DNA from: Bradyrhizobium sp. NAS80.1
GTDB lineage: Bacteria > Pseudomonadota > Alphaproteobacteria > Rhizobiales > Xanthobacteraceae
Assembly: GCF_001908205.1 (NCBI RefSeq)
Contig: NZ_LGHL01000009.1
Location: 1 to 43,075, forward strand
Length of the DNA stretch: 43,075 bases
Direction: 5' to 3'
A model generated the notes under the pieces. That model did no database searches. It was given only the letters and a program-made list of their open reading frames with translations, and was not told the DNA's origin. Below, in pieces: positions 25,094 to 33,319 of this stretch (the stretch's first letter is position 1; every line of letters starts with the position of its first letter). The translations under genes were made by a program, and so were the position numbers.

Positions 25094-26862
25094 GTGGGAC
25101 ATCGTCGGGGTGAAATCACTTGCGGATTCAAATCCGCGAGCAGGGGAGTGCTTTGCCTGAGCGTATCGCTTGGTGCGCTGCTGGGCGGCGTGGGAATGTC
25201 GTCTTCTGCCATGGCAGAAGCAGGCGCTGCTACAAGGCCGTCTGATACGGCCAACTCGTCAAGTGCGGCCAAGCCCGCACGGCCCGAAAACGCAGCGTCG
25301 ACTGCGTCCGCACAGAAGCAAGCACCAGCCCAGCGATTCGACATCGACGACTTTGCTGTGCAGGGCGCCGACAAGTTGCCCCAAATCGAGATCGAAGAAG
25401 CGATCTATCCCTTCCTCGGACCGAACAAGACGGCCGATGATGTTGAGAAGGCGAGGGCGGCGCTCGAAAAGGCCTATCACGACAAGGGATTTCAGACCGT
25501 CAGCGTCTCGGTGCCCGAGCAGAACGCGCAGCGCAAGGTCATCACGCTGAAGGTCACCGAGTTGAAGGTCGGACGTCTGCGGGTGAAAAACTCGCGCTAC
25601 TTCGACCTTGACAAGGTCAAGGATCGCGCAGGCTCCCTGAAAGAGGGGGCGATCCCGAACTTCAATGACGTGACGAAAGATATCGTCGCGCTGAACCAGT
25701 GGCCGGATCGGCGCGTGACGCCGGCGCTGCGGGCTGGCGTGACTCCGGGCACGGTCGACGTCGATCTCAATGTCGAGGACACCGCGCCGATCCATGCCAG
25801 CGCGGAGATCAACAACCGGCAGTCGCCGAGCACGACGCCGACACGCTTTGTTGGGACCGTGCACTACGACAATCTCTGGCAGGAGGGACATTCTTTCAGC
25901 TTCACCTTTCAGGTGGCGCCGGAGCGCGGCCTTCAGATGCCGAGGTGTTTTCTGCGTCGTACCTGGCGCGCATCCCGAACGTCGAGTGGCTGAGCGTTCT
26001 CGCCTATGGCGTGAAGTCCGACAGCAATGTGGCGACCGTCGGCGGGACCAACATCGTCGGGCCCGGCGAGATCGTCGGCGCGCGCGCGGTGATGACGCTG
26101 CCGCCGCGCGAGAACGTCTTCCACACGCTGTCGGCTGGGCTCGACTACAAGCATTTCGGGCAAACGGTGACGCTCGGATCGGGCGCGTTCTCCTCGCCCG
26201 TGACCTATTACCCGCTGGTCGCCAGCTACGGCGGGACGTTCCAGGGCGAGAAGTCGACGACGCAGTTCAACGCTTCGGTCACCTACAATGTGAGGCCGGG
26301 GAGCAGCGACTGGGAGGCGTTCGACGCCAAGCGCTACTCTGCCTCGCCGTCCTTCACGCATTTCAACGCGGATGTCGCGCACACCCAGGAACTGCCGCAA
26401 GGCTTCCAGCTTTGGGGCAAGGTGCAGGGGCAGGTCGCGGACGGGCCCCTGGTCTCGAGCGAGCAGTTCAGCGTCGGCGGTCTCGACACGGTGCGCGGCT
26501 ATCTCAAATCCGAAGTGCTCGGCGACAACGGCGTGGTCGGCAACATCGAACTGCGCACGCCCAATGTCGGCCAGATGCTGCAAAGCCAGTTGAAGGATGA
26601 AACCGGGCAGGGAACGCCGCGCTTCACCACCTTCAACGAATGGCGGTTCTTTGCCTTCGCCGATGCGGGCCACGCCACCGTGCTGAAGCCGCTGCCGGAA
26701 CAGCAGTCGCAGTTCGATCTATGGAGCTACGGCGTCGGCACTCGCTTCAAGGTCTTCAACTACGTCAACGGCATGGTCGCTTACTCGGTACCGATGATCA
26801 GCCAGGCTTACACGCAGGGGCGCGATCCGCACGTTAATTTCCGGTTCTGGGGTGAATTCTGA
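25094..26862 (+). pseudogene. TpsB/ShlB-type outer-membrane transporter, one frameshift
   Basis: A two-partner-secretion transporter gene of about 589 codons. GTG 25094 follows GGAGGCG. A signal peptide ends near AMAEA, then an Ala/Ser/Pro-rich linker. A POTRA domain runs from about residue 77 (FDIDDFAVQGADKLPQIEIE, the KAYHDKGFQTVSVSVPEQ region). The beta barrel starts near residue 240 with HASAEINNRQSPSTTPTRFV. The frame breaks at 25925-25940 (VAPERGLQ becomes ARPSDAEVFSASYLARIP). The second frame keeps the diagnostic FSVGGLDTVRGYLKSEVLGD (RGY) and ends with the aromatic FRFWGEF expected of outer-membrane barrels. One inserted or lost base separates it from an intact gene. Its partner DUF2341 gene overlaps it by TGATG. 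Confidence 0.85.
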
Positions 26863-27299
26863 TGACAATGGGGTGGGGTTACATGCGCGCATCGCGCCAG
26901 ATCAAACGTCAGTTGGCAGCCACGAAGGTGGTCTCGGCTCTGCTGTTCGGGCTTGTTGCCGTCGCGGCCATGCTTCCGTCGCCGGCGAAGGCCTGGTGGA
27001 ACGACGACTGGTCGATGCGCAAGAAGATCACGCTCGATGCGAGCGCGACCGGGGCCAACATCACCGATCCGATCGGCACGACGCCGGTCCTGATCCGGCT
27101 GCACACCGGCAACTTCCGCTTCACCTCCGCGAAGGAGGACGGCAGCGATCTGCGCTTTGTCGCCGGCGACGACAAGACGCCCCTGAAATACCACATCGAG
27201 AAATTCGACCCGCTGCTCAACGAAGGGCTGGTGTGGGTCGCGGTGTCGAACGTGCAGCCGGGCGCGAAGACCGAGATCTGGCTCTACCGGGGGTCCTGA
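26862..27299 (+). pseudogene. DUF2341-domain protein, truncated by a foreign junction
   Basis: An exported protein (signal peptide within KVVSALLFGLVAVAAMLPSP, cleavage near AKA) followed by the DUF2341 start WWNDDWSMRKKITLDASATG, PVLIRLHTGNFRF, and EGLVWVAVSNVQPG to EIWLYRG. The open frame then ends at TGA 27297-27299, only 145 codons in. Intact relatives are several hundred residues long and, in related genomes as I recall, continue into a MotA/TolQ/ExbB-type part. The break coincides with the point where another frame starts encoding an unrelated oxidoreductase (27285-27296). ATG 26862 overlaps the tpsB stop, so both were one operon. Confidence 0.8.
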
Positions 27300-28387
27300 C
27301 AGTCGGAGCGGCTCAGACCCTCCTCAAAAGCACTGGTGTTCATTTGCCGGGCAAAGTGGTTCTTGCCGGGACGGGTCCCTTATTGTGGCTACTGGCGGCT
27401 CAATACCTGCGTGCCGGAGCCACGATCGAGGCCATCCTCGATACAACACCCCGTAACAATTGGCTGAGAGCGATCCGTCACGCTCCAGAATTCCTGGCCT
27501 TACCCTATTTCGGCAAAGGTGCCGCGTTGTTGGCAGAAGTGATTCGACGCGTGCCGATTATTCGGCGCGTCGAACAGCTTGAGGCCACCGGTGCAGTGGC
27601 TTTTCGGGAAGTTGCTTACCGACGTGAAGACGGCAGTGGCGGTCAGATTGAAGCAGAGTGGCTGTTGGTGCATCAGGGTGTCGTCCCGAATGTCAACGCG
27701 GCAATGGCAGCCGGTTGTCTCCATAGCTGGGATGACGACCAGGCGTGCTTCCATCCCAAACTCGATGACTGGTTCGAGAGCAATGTCGCCGGCATCAGCA
27801 TCGCCGGCGACGGCGCGGGGATCCGTGGTGCTCGAGCCGCGGAATCCTGTGGACGGATCGCAGCGCTGGGAGCCGTGGCGAAGCTTGGTGCCATTACCTC
27901 GGACACTTGCGACCGCCGCGCGCGCCCCCACCGTCGCACTTTGCGACACTGGAGCAGAGGACGTGCGTTTTTGGATCTGCTGCACCGTCCGCGAGCATCG
28001 CACCGCGTTCCAGACGACGACATCCTGATATGTCGATGTGAAGAGATTACGGCTGGCGCGCTGCGCAATGTTGTCCGGCTCGGTTGTCCAGGCCCCAATC
28101 AGGCGAAAGCCTTCCTCAGATGCGGCATGGGTCCATGTCAGGGACGCCTGTGCGGTCTCACGGTCACCGAAATCATGACTGACGCGACGGGAAGCACACC
28201 CGATGCGATCGGGTACTATCACATTCGACCACCCATCAAGCCGATAACGCTTGGTCAAATCGCGAGCTATCCGACAAGCGAAGACGCAATTCGCTCGGTC
28301 GTACGCGACCTGCCACCAGGTCTGTCAGGCGCTGAGATTCTGGAGTCGGCTGATGGTGGCGCTGTTACGACGTCGGCGCCATCGTAA
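27285..28387 (+). pseudogene. OoxA/HcnB-type FAD oxidoreductase subunit, 5'-truncated
   Basis: From the junction the frame reads LPGVLTVGAAQTLLKSTGVH, then the second nucleotide-binding motif VVLAGTGPLLWLLAAQYLRA, AGISIAGDGAG, and a C-terminal BFD-like [2Fe-2S] site with ICRCEEIT (Cys-x-Cys) and CGMGPCQGRLCG. This is the architecture of opine/octopine oxidase subunit A, HcnB and related D-amino-acid or hydroxyproline dehydrogenase partners. The N-terminal FAD domain (GxGxxG plus about 120 residues) is replaced by the DUF2341 gene. The open frame can be traced back 144 codons but that part is antiframe. It stops 36 bases before the TAXI gene, which suggests the two once served amino-acid or opine use. 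Confidence 0.85.
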
Positions 28388-28423
28388 CGCAGTTCAATCA
28401 TTTTCCACCGAAAGGATCAGGAG

Positions 28424-29416
28424 ATGCGTCTTTTGAAGAGTCCGGTTCGCTCCGTGGCCAGGTATGCAGCCGCTGCGGTATTTATCTCGATCAGTGTTCT
28501 TAGCAGTGGAGCGAGCGCCATGAAGTGGCTTGCGGGTCCTCAAGGAGGTGGTTGGTACGCAATGGCGGAGGGACTCACGGCACTCGTCAACCGCGATGAT
28601 CCCAGCCTTGACCTGAAAGTAGCCGCAGGCGGCGGCAAGGAGAATCCTCTCCACATCCAAGCCGGCCGTGGTCAGATCGGTATGAGCATCGACTTCCTCG
28701 TCGCGGCCGCCTACGCAGGAAAAGCACCTTATGAGGATACGCCCATGACGAAGATCAACACATTGGGTGCAGGCTGGTCTCCGTTGCCATTCCACCTTTT
28801 GAGGGCCGCCACGGCCAATCCGGACCTGAGGGCTGCGATCACTGGCCGAGGCTTTCGTATCGCGATTCCTCCGAAGGACACCTCCGACGAGCTGACCTTT
28901 CAACGAGTGCTCGCCTTCTACGGGACGTCCTATGACCGCATCGAGCGTGACGGCGGCGCCATTGTGTTCGGCAACTACGACCAAATCGCAGCTGCTCTCA
29001 AGGAGGGTAAAGTCGACTATCTGTTTGGTGCTACCACCAAACCCGCCAGCGTCATCACCGACATTGGTAATGGTCCGCGCGAGATAGCTCTGACGGCAAT
29101 GCCCGCAGACTTGATGACTTCGCTCGCTACAACCTATGGCTACGGGCGCGGTGTTATTCCGAACGGAACATACCCGAAGCTTCAGTCTAGCGATGTCGAG
29201 ACGACATTCATGGAAACGATCTTCATGATCTCAGCCGATGTCTCCGAAGATGAGGCCTATAGAGTGACCAAGGCCCTGCTCAAGCATCGCGCGGAGCTCG
29301 CATCGATCAATGCAAGTTTGGCGGGGTTCGATCCTGCCAAAGCCTGGCAGAACTTGCCCGTGCCCCTTCACCCGGGTGCTGCGCGGGCTTACCGCGAACT
29401 CGGTTACATGAAATAG
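28424..29416 (+). CDS. TAXI-family TRAP transporter binding protein
   Basis: A 330-residue periplasmic protein of the TAXI (TRAP-associated extracytoplasmic immunogenic) family. The signal peptide ends near SSGASA. The mature start KWLAGPQGGGWYAMAEGLTA has the GGxWY/xxG motif of the family, followed by DLKVAAGGGKENPLHIQAGR, MSIDFLVAAAYAG, and the conserved end DPAKAWQNLPVPLHPGAARA-YRELG. ATG 28424 is preceded by AGGATCAGGAG. TAXI proteins normally work with a fused DctQM permease, which is absent in this window, so it may act with a permease elsewhere or be stranded. Ligands are mostly unknown (glutamate or 2-oxoglutarate in characterised cases). Confidence 0.88.
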   Translation: MRLLKSPVRSVARYAAAAVFISISVLSSGASAMKWLAGPQGGGWYAMAEGLTALVNRDDPSLDLKVAAGGGKENPLHIQAGRGQIGMSIDFLVAAAYAGKAPYEDTPMTKINTLGAGWSPLPFHLLRAATANPDLRAAITGRGFRIAIPPKDTSDELTFQRVLAFYGTSYDRIERDGGAIVFGNYDQIAAALKEGKVDYLFGATTKPASVITDIGNGPREIALTAMPADLMTSLATTYGYGRGVIPNGTYPKLQSSDVETTFMETIFMISADVSEDEAYRVTKALLKHRAELASINASLAGFDPAKAWQNLPVPLHPGAARAYRELGYMK

Positions 29417-29768
29417 GTCGGCCGAGATCTCGACGGCGCTCGCAAGGTTACGCGGTCAGGCCAAACCAATCGGGCGTGGGCCGCGTCGGCTTTCCTTAAG
29501 AGGGCTACCAGATAGTCGACTTGGGAACCGCCGGTATATGCCGAACGCGCGGCAGGGGATCGGCGTCCAAAATTGGCTCTGACCCACTTTTGATGCAGTT
29601 GGGGGATGTTGGGCGCTTTGATTGGGGGAGAATCAGCGCCATGCAGCAAGCACTGCACCGCTCCGGTCTGGTGTCGCGTGGGTTTGTTGTACAGCGGCCG
29701 CGGACCGGGATCTTCGCGCCCGGAAAAACAAGCCCCGGTCGATCCATCCAGCCAGTGAAGCTAGGTGA
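29417..29768. other. Gap with a possible IS21-like end sequence
   Basis: No convincing gene. The stretch about 29565-29610, read on the minus strand, contains GTGGGTCAGAGCC followed by AATTTTGGACGCCGAT, which resembles the terminal and intergenic sequence of IS21-type elements. No inverted repeat pair or transposase was found. It is flanked on the right by an integrase relic, consistent with mobile-element debris. Confidence 0.3.
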
Positions 29769-29966
29769 TCATCGCAACTGCAGCCGATCGAGCTGAATGT
29801 CGCGACCAAGCGCATCGAGAATGGCCACGGCGTCCTTCAACGAATAATCGCTAGCGGCCGCGATTTGCGTCACGCTCGCGCCGGCAATCGCCAGGCGAAC
29901 CACTGCGGTGCCCCCGGTCGCGAAACGTGAGCCCATCGGTATTTGCAAGTGGTATGCGATCGGCAA
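29769..29966 (-). pseudogene. Tyrosine recombinase (phage-type integrase) C-terminal relic
   Basis: The minus frame contains GGTAVVRLAIAGASVTQIAA followed by SDYSLKDAVAILDALGRDIQ. This matches the end of alphaproteobacterial phage-type integrases, usually HDLRGTAVTRLALAG, then GHSLKDxxxILDxHYLGRD. The catalytic Arg of HDLR and the His of GHS have both changed, and the tyrosine block has collapsed to ALGRD. It is only 50-60 residues long and cannot be active. It shows that an integrating element once ended or passed here. Confidence 0.55.
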
Positions 29967-30180
29967 AAAACTTTGAATACGAGCTTGGTGCGACTCATGC
30001 CGATCGAGAGTGCGTCGTTTATTTGAACCCGGCCGATTGCTGGGCCGAGCTCACGCGCAGCCGATCCTGTCGCATAAGGACCCTGAATAGCGCAATTCCG
30101 TAAATCGATTGGATTTGCTCAAACCCGGCAGCTCATTGTCCGTCGCAGAAAATGAACGCCTATGCGCGACGGGGAATGAA

Positions 30181-31596
30181 ATGCAGATGGGCTTGGCTAC
30201 CATTCAGGCGACGAACATAAATGCAGGTGGGCGGCTGGACCGCCTGCCGATATGCGGCTTCCATTGGCGCATTCTTGCGCTCATCGGCGCCGGGATGTTC
30301 CTCGACGCCTTTGATATCTATCTGGCCGGTGGCGTGCTTGGCGCCGTGCTGAAGGAGGGGTGGTCAACTCTCCAACTCAACGCGACGTTCGTCTCTGCCA
30401 CGTTCATCGGCATGACCTTGGGCGCGTGGTTCTCCGGCATCTTGGGAGATCGTTTCGGGCGGCGTTTCACCTATCAGGTGAACCTCGCAATCTTCGGCCT
30501 CGCCTCCATCGCGGCTGCGTTAGCCCCCAACATGGTCGTTCTGATTGCGTGCCGGTTCGTGATCGGAATTGGACTCGGCGCCGAGATCGTGGTCGGTTAT
30601 GCGACCTTGACGGAGTTTGTCCCGGCTTCGTCGCGAGGGCGATGGATCGGCTTGCTGGCTGTCATTACCAACTTCTCGCTGTTCGTCTCTTCGATGGTCG
30701 GTCTATGGGTCATCCCAAATCTCGGTTGGCGATATATGTTCGCTCTCGTCGGTATTCTGGCGATGATCGTCTGGGTCCTACGCAAAAACATGCCAGAGTC
30801 CCCTCGTTGGCTCGCCGCGCAGGGGCGAAGCGCTGAAGCCGAGAAGATCCTACAGAATATCGAGGCCGAAGCCGCCCGTAAGGGACTCCTGCCGCCGGTC
30901 CAGATCACAGTACATGTCGAGCAGCCGGCCGGCACGATCTGGAAACTGCTCGAGCCGCCGTACCTCGGGCGAACCTTGCTCGGTTGCTTGCTTCACATCG
31001 TGGTCGGCTTCAGCCTCTACGGCTTCATCGGCTGGTTGCCGACGTTCCTCATCAAGGGCGGGCACAGCGTCGTGTCCTCGCTCGGGTACGCGACTCTGAT
31101 GTCGCTTGGCGGTCCCGTCGGCTCGCTCATCGGCTTGGTGCTTGCGGACATCGTGGGGCGCAAGGCATCGATCATCGGATCGTCGCTGGCAGCCGCGGCA
31201 TTCGGCGTCGCCTACCCATTCATGCCCGATGGCGCGCCTGTCGTTCTGGTCGGGTTCTGTCTAGTGTCGGCGATCTACGTCATGCTCGCAACGGGCTTCG
31301 CGATGCACGTTCCTGAACTGTTCCCGACCCGCTACCGCCTCCGTGGCACGGCGATCTGCGCGACGGCTGGGCGCATCGCCACAGCGCTGGTGCAGTTCGC
31401 GGTCGTCGCGATCTTCGCATGGCAGGGGCTGCTCGGCGTGCTGGGCACGCTCGCGGGAATCCTGGTCTTCCAAGCGCTGATCTTCCTGGTGTTCGGCTTC
31501 GAGACCAAGGGCCGCGCCTTGGAAGATGTCGCGAACACCGGCGACGTCCAAGCCACGAGAAGAAGCGAGCGCCCGATCGTCCACGCGGGCACGTAA
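30181..31596 (+). CDS. MFS transporter, aromatic acid/metabolite:H+ symporter type
   Basis: A 471-residue major facilitator with 12 predicted helices. Key signatures are GMFLDAFDIYLAGGVLGAVL in helix 1 (the D-x-x-D pattern of acid symporters), GDRFGRRFTYQ between helices 2 and 3, CRFVIGIGLGAEIVVGYATL in helix 4, MPESPRWLAAQGR at the end of helix 6, and PELFPTRYRLRGTAICATAG in helix 11. A long central cytoplasmic loop follows helix 6. ATG 30181 is chosen (GGGGAA upstream), and an upstream TTG frame is not conserved. It likely imports an organic acid. It ends one base before the convergent LysR stop. The LysR is in turn divergent from the dehalogenase operon, so transport and breakdown probably share control. 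Confidence 0.88.
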   Translation: MQMGLATIQATNINAGGRLDRLPICGFHWRILALIGAGMFLDAFDIYLAGGVLGAVLKEGWSTLQLNATFVSATFIGMTLGAWFSGILGDRFGRRFTYQVNLAIFGLASIAAALAPNMVVLIACRFVIGIGLGAEIVVGYATLTEFVPASSRGRWIGLLAVITNFSLFVSSMVGLWVIPNLGWRYMFALVGILAMIVWVLRKNMPESPRWLAAQGRSAEAEKILQNIEAEAARKGLLPPVQITVHVEQPAGTIWKLLEPPYLGRTLLGCLLHIVVGFSLYGFIGWLPTFLIKGGHSVVSSLGYATLMSLGGPVGSLIGLVLADIVGRKASIIGSSLAAAAFGVAYPFMPDGAPVVLVGFCLVSAIYVMLATGFAMHVPELFPTRYRLRGTAICATAGRIATALVQFAVVAIFAWQGLLGVLGTLAGILVFQALIFLVFGFETKGRALEDVANTGDVQATRRSERPIVHAGT

Positions 31597-31597
31597 C

Positions 31598-32500
31598 TTA
31601 GTCCAAGGCGGCGCAAACTTGCCGGATGTGCTCCCGAAGCCAGCGGTTTGCGTTGCTCTGATCATAACGTCGATGCCAGTACATCATCCAGGAGAACGGC
31701 TTCGATTTGAAGGGAACGTCGAACATTCGGAGCTCGGCGTCCATCAGGGTGGCAGCGAGGTGTCCGGGCATCACGGCCAACAGATCGGTCTGCTTGAGTA
31801 CGTGAGGAACAACCAGCCAATGCGGTACATTCAAAACGATCTTCCGCTGATGACCCAATTCACCGAGGACGTCGTCGACGAAGCGAAGGTCGGTGGGGCT
31901 CATGGACACCTTCATGTGCTCCTGTGAGATGAAGTCTTCGAACGCGATGGCCTTCTTCGCGATCGGATGGCCGCTCCGCATGATGCAGACCATGCGATCG
32001 AGCAGCAGCTTTTCGGAGCGGATCGCGTTCGAATGGTCCAGACCCATACTCACGGCAAGGTCGATTTCGTCCCTCTCCAGCGCGTCGACGGTTTGACCGG
32101 GCGGCAGGTGGAGAACGTTGAATCCAATCCCTGGCGAGGTCCGGCCGCGCGCAACCAACTGCGGCAGCAGCAAGCAAGCAAGAATATCCGACATCCGGAC
32201 AGTAAAGGTTCGCTGGGTGGTAGCCGCATCGAAGCCACTGTCGCTCTCCAGGACTCTCTCGACTTGGCGCAAAAGTTGGCGGAGCGGATCGACGAGTTCA
32301 AGAGCGCGCGGAGTGGGCTTCATACCGGTGGCGGTGCGTACGAGGAGTTCGTCGGCGAACATGCCTCGAAGACGACTGAGCGCATTGCTCATAGCGGGCT
32401 GGCTCAGCCCGACCTTGTCAGATGCCTTGGTGACGTGGCGCTCGGAGAGAAGAGCGTCGAGTGCAACAAGCAGGTTCAAATCGACCGATCGAAGATTCAC
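31598..32500 (-). CDS. LysR-type regulator, NodD/PcpR-like group
   Basis: A 300-residue LysR starting NLRSVDLNLLVALDALLSER, the VDLNLL start typical of the NodD/LinR/PcpR branch. The recognition helix is GLSQPAMSNALSRLRGMFAD. The effector half starts RTFTVRMSDILACLLLPQLV. The start is GTG 32500 with GGAGGAAG just upstream. The longer frame from 32554 reads through the promoter. It is divergent from the HAD-CoA-transferase-thioesterase-FAD operon and convergent with the MFS gene. In this branch the inducers are often chlorinated or aromatic acids, which fits a dehalogenase operon, although this is inference. A strong dyad lies in the divergent gap. Confidence 0.9.
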   Translation of the reverse strand: MNLRSVDLNLLVALDALLSERHVTKASDKVGLSQPAMSNALSRLRGMFADELLVRTATGMKPTPRALELVDPLRQLLRQVERVLESDSGFDAATTQRTFTVRMSDILACLLLPQLVARGRTSPGIGFNVLHLPPGQTVDALERDEIDLAVSMGLDHSNAIRSEKLLLDRMVCIMRSGHPIAKKAIAFEDFISQEHMKVSMSPTDLRFVDDVLGELGHQRKIVLNVPHWLVVPHVLKQTDLLAVMPGHLAATLMDAELRMFDVPFKSKPFSWMMYWHRRYDQSNANRWLREHIRQVCAALD

Positions 32501-32564
32501 GGCTTCCTCCAATAGAATATTGATATGGCAAATAACACAAGAAGCCAAATCCATTTTCTAGATG

Positions 32565-32584
32565 ATTGGTTCTGACCTACCAAT
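32565..32584. promoter_or_regulatory. Dyad operator candidate in front of the dehalogenase-like operon
   Basis: A perfect 6-bp inverted repeat ATTGGT-N8-ACCAAT, extended partly outward, lies 34 bases before the HAD start and 65 bases from the LysR start. Its size and position match an activator site of a LysR protein (T-N11-A type spacing). No -35/-10 was assigned with confidence. Confidence 0.5.
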
Positions 32585-32617
32585 GATCCGCCAAATGAGA
32601 ATCTAAGGAAGCACTCC

Positions 32618-33319
32618 ATGAGCTACGAAGACATCAAGAAGGAAGTCAAAGTCTGCATGTTCGACCAGTATGGTACGGTCGTGGACATGCAGGGCGGTCT
32701 AGTGAAGATTGCGACGCCGTTCCTCAAGGAAAAGGGCTGGACTGGCAATCCGAACTCCTTCGTCACCTGGTGGCGCCGCACCCACTTCGAGAACTCGATG
32801 ATCGATGCGCTGCTCCACCGCGAGCACACACCGTATCGCGAGATCGGTCACCGCGCGGTCTCCCAGGTTATGGACCGGTCGGGCATCAAGTATACGAAGG
32901 ACGAGGTGAAGTACCTGGTCGGCGAGATCGAGAAGCTCGAATGCTTCCCGGAGGTGCCGGCGGCACTGGCGAAGCTGCAGACCAGGTACAAGCTGGTCGT
33001 GCTTTCCAACGGCGACCGCGACATGCTCGAGACGGCCAAGAAGTATCACAAGATCCCGTTCGACAACGTGATCTCCGTCGCCGAAGCGGACTCCTTCAAA
33101 CCACACGTCGCGACCTACACGAAGGCCGCCGAAATCCTCGGCCTCAAAATGGATCAGGTCCTCTTCGTCGCCAACCACGCTTTCGACGTCATCGGAGCGA
33201 AGTCGGCCGGCATGCGTAGTGCGATGATCAATCGCCGCGATCGGCCGTTCGAAGAGACGCCACACAAGCCCGACATCACCGTCCCCACAATGAAGGATCT
33301 GGCGGATGCGATCGTCTAG
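32618..33319 (+). CDS. HAD-superfamily hydrolase, type II haloacid dehalogenase-like
   Basis: A 233-residue HAD protein of the L-2-haloacid dehalogenase branch. By hand alignment to L-DEX: nucleophile Asp16 and Thr20 (FDQYGTVVD), Arg53 or 54 (TWWRRTHF), Ser130-Asn131 (VLSNGD), Lys161 and Tyr167 (FKPHVATY) and Asp190 are kept. Ser175 and Asn177 of L-DEX correspond to Ala185 and His187 here (FVANHAFDVIGAK). A dehalogenase would turn an L-2-haloacid into a D-2-hydroxy acid by ester-intermediate hydrolysis. The two substitutions could shift substrate or reaction. ATG 32618 follows AAGGAAG. Its end overlaps the CoA-transferase start by 14 bases, so it leads a tight operon. Confidence 0.85.
   Translation: MSYEDIKKEVKVCMFDQYGTVVDMQGGLVKIATPFLKEKGWTGNPNSFVTWWRRTHFENSMIDALLHREHTPYREIGHRAVSQVMDRSGIKYTKDEVKYLVGEIEKLECFPEVPAALAKLQTRYKLVVLSNGDRDMLETAKKYHKIPFDNVISVAEADSFKPHVATYTKAAEILGLKMDQVLFVANHAFDVIGAKSAGMRSAMINRRDRPFEETPHKPDITVPTMKDLADAIV

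Noticed and set aside
26852..27284. First 144 codons of the open frame leading into the OoxA/HcnB relic
   Set aside because: They are an alternative frame of the DUF2341 gene and show no FAD-domain motif, so the oxidoreductase is truncated, not complete.
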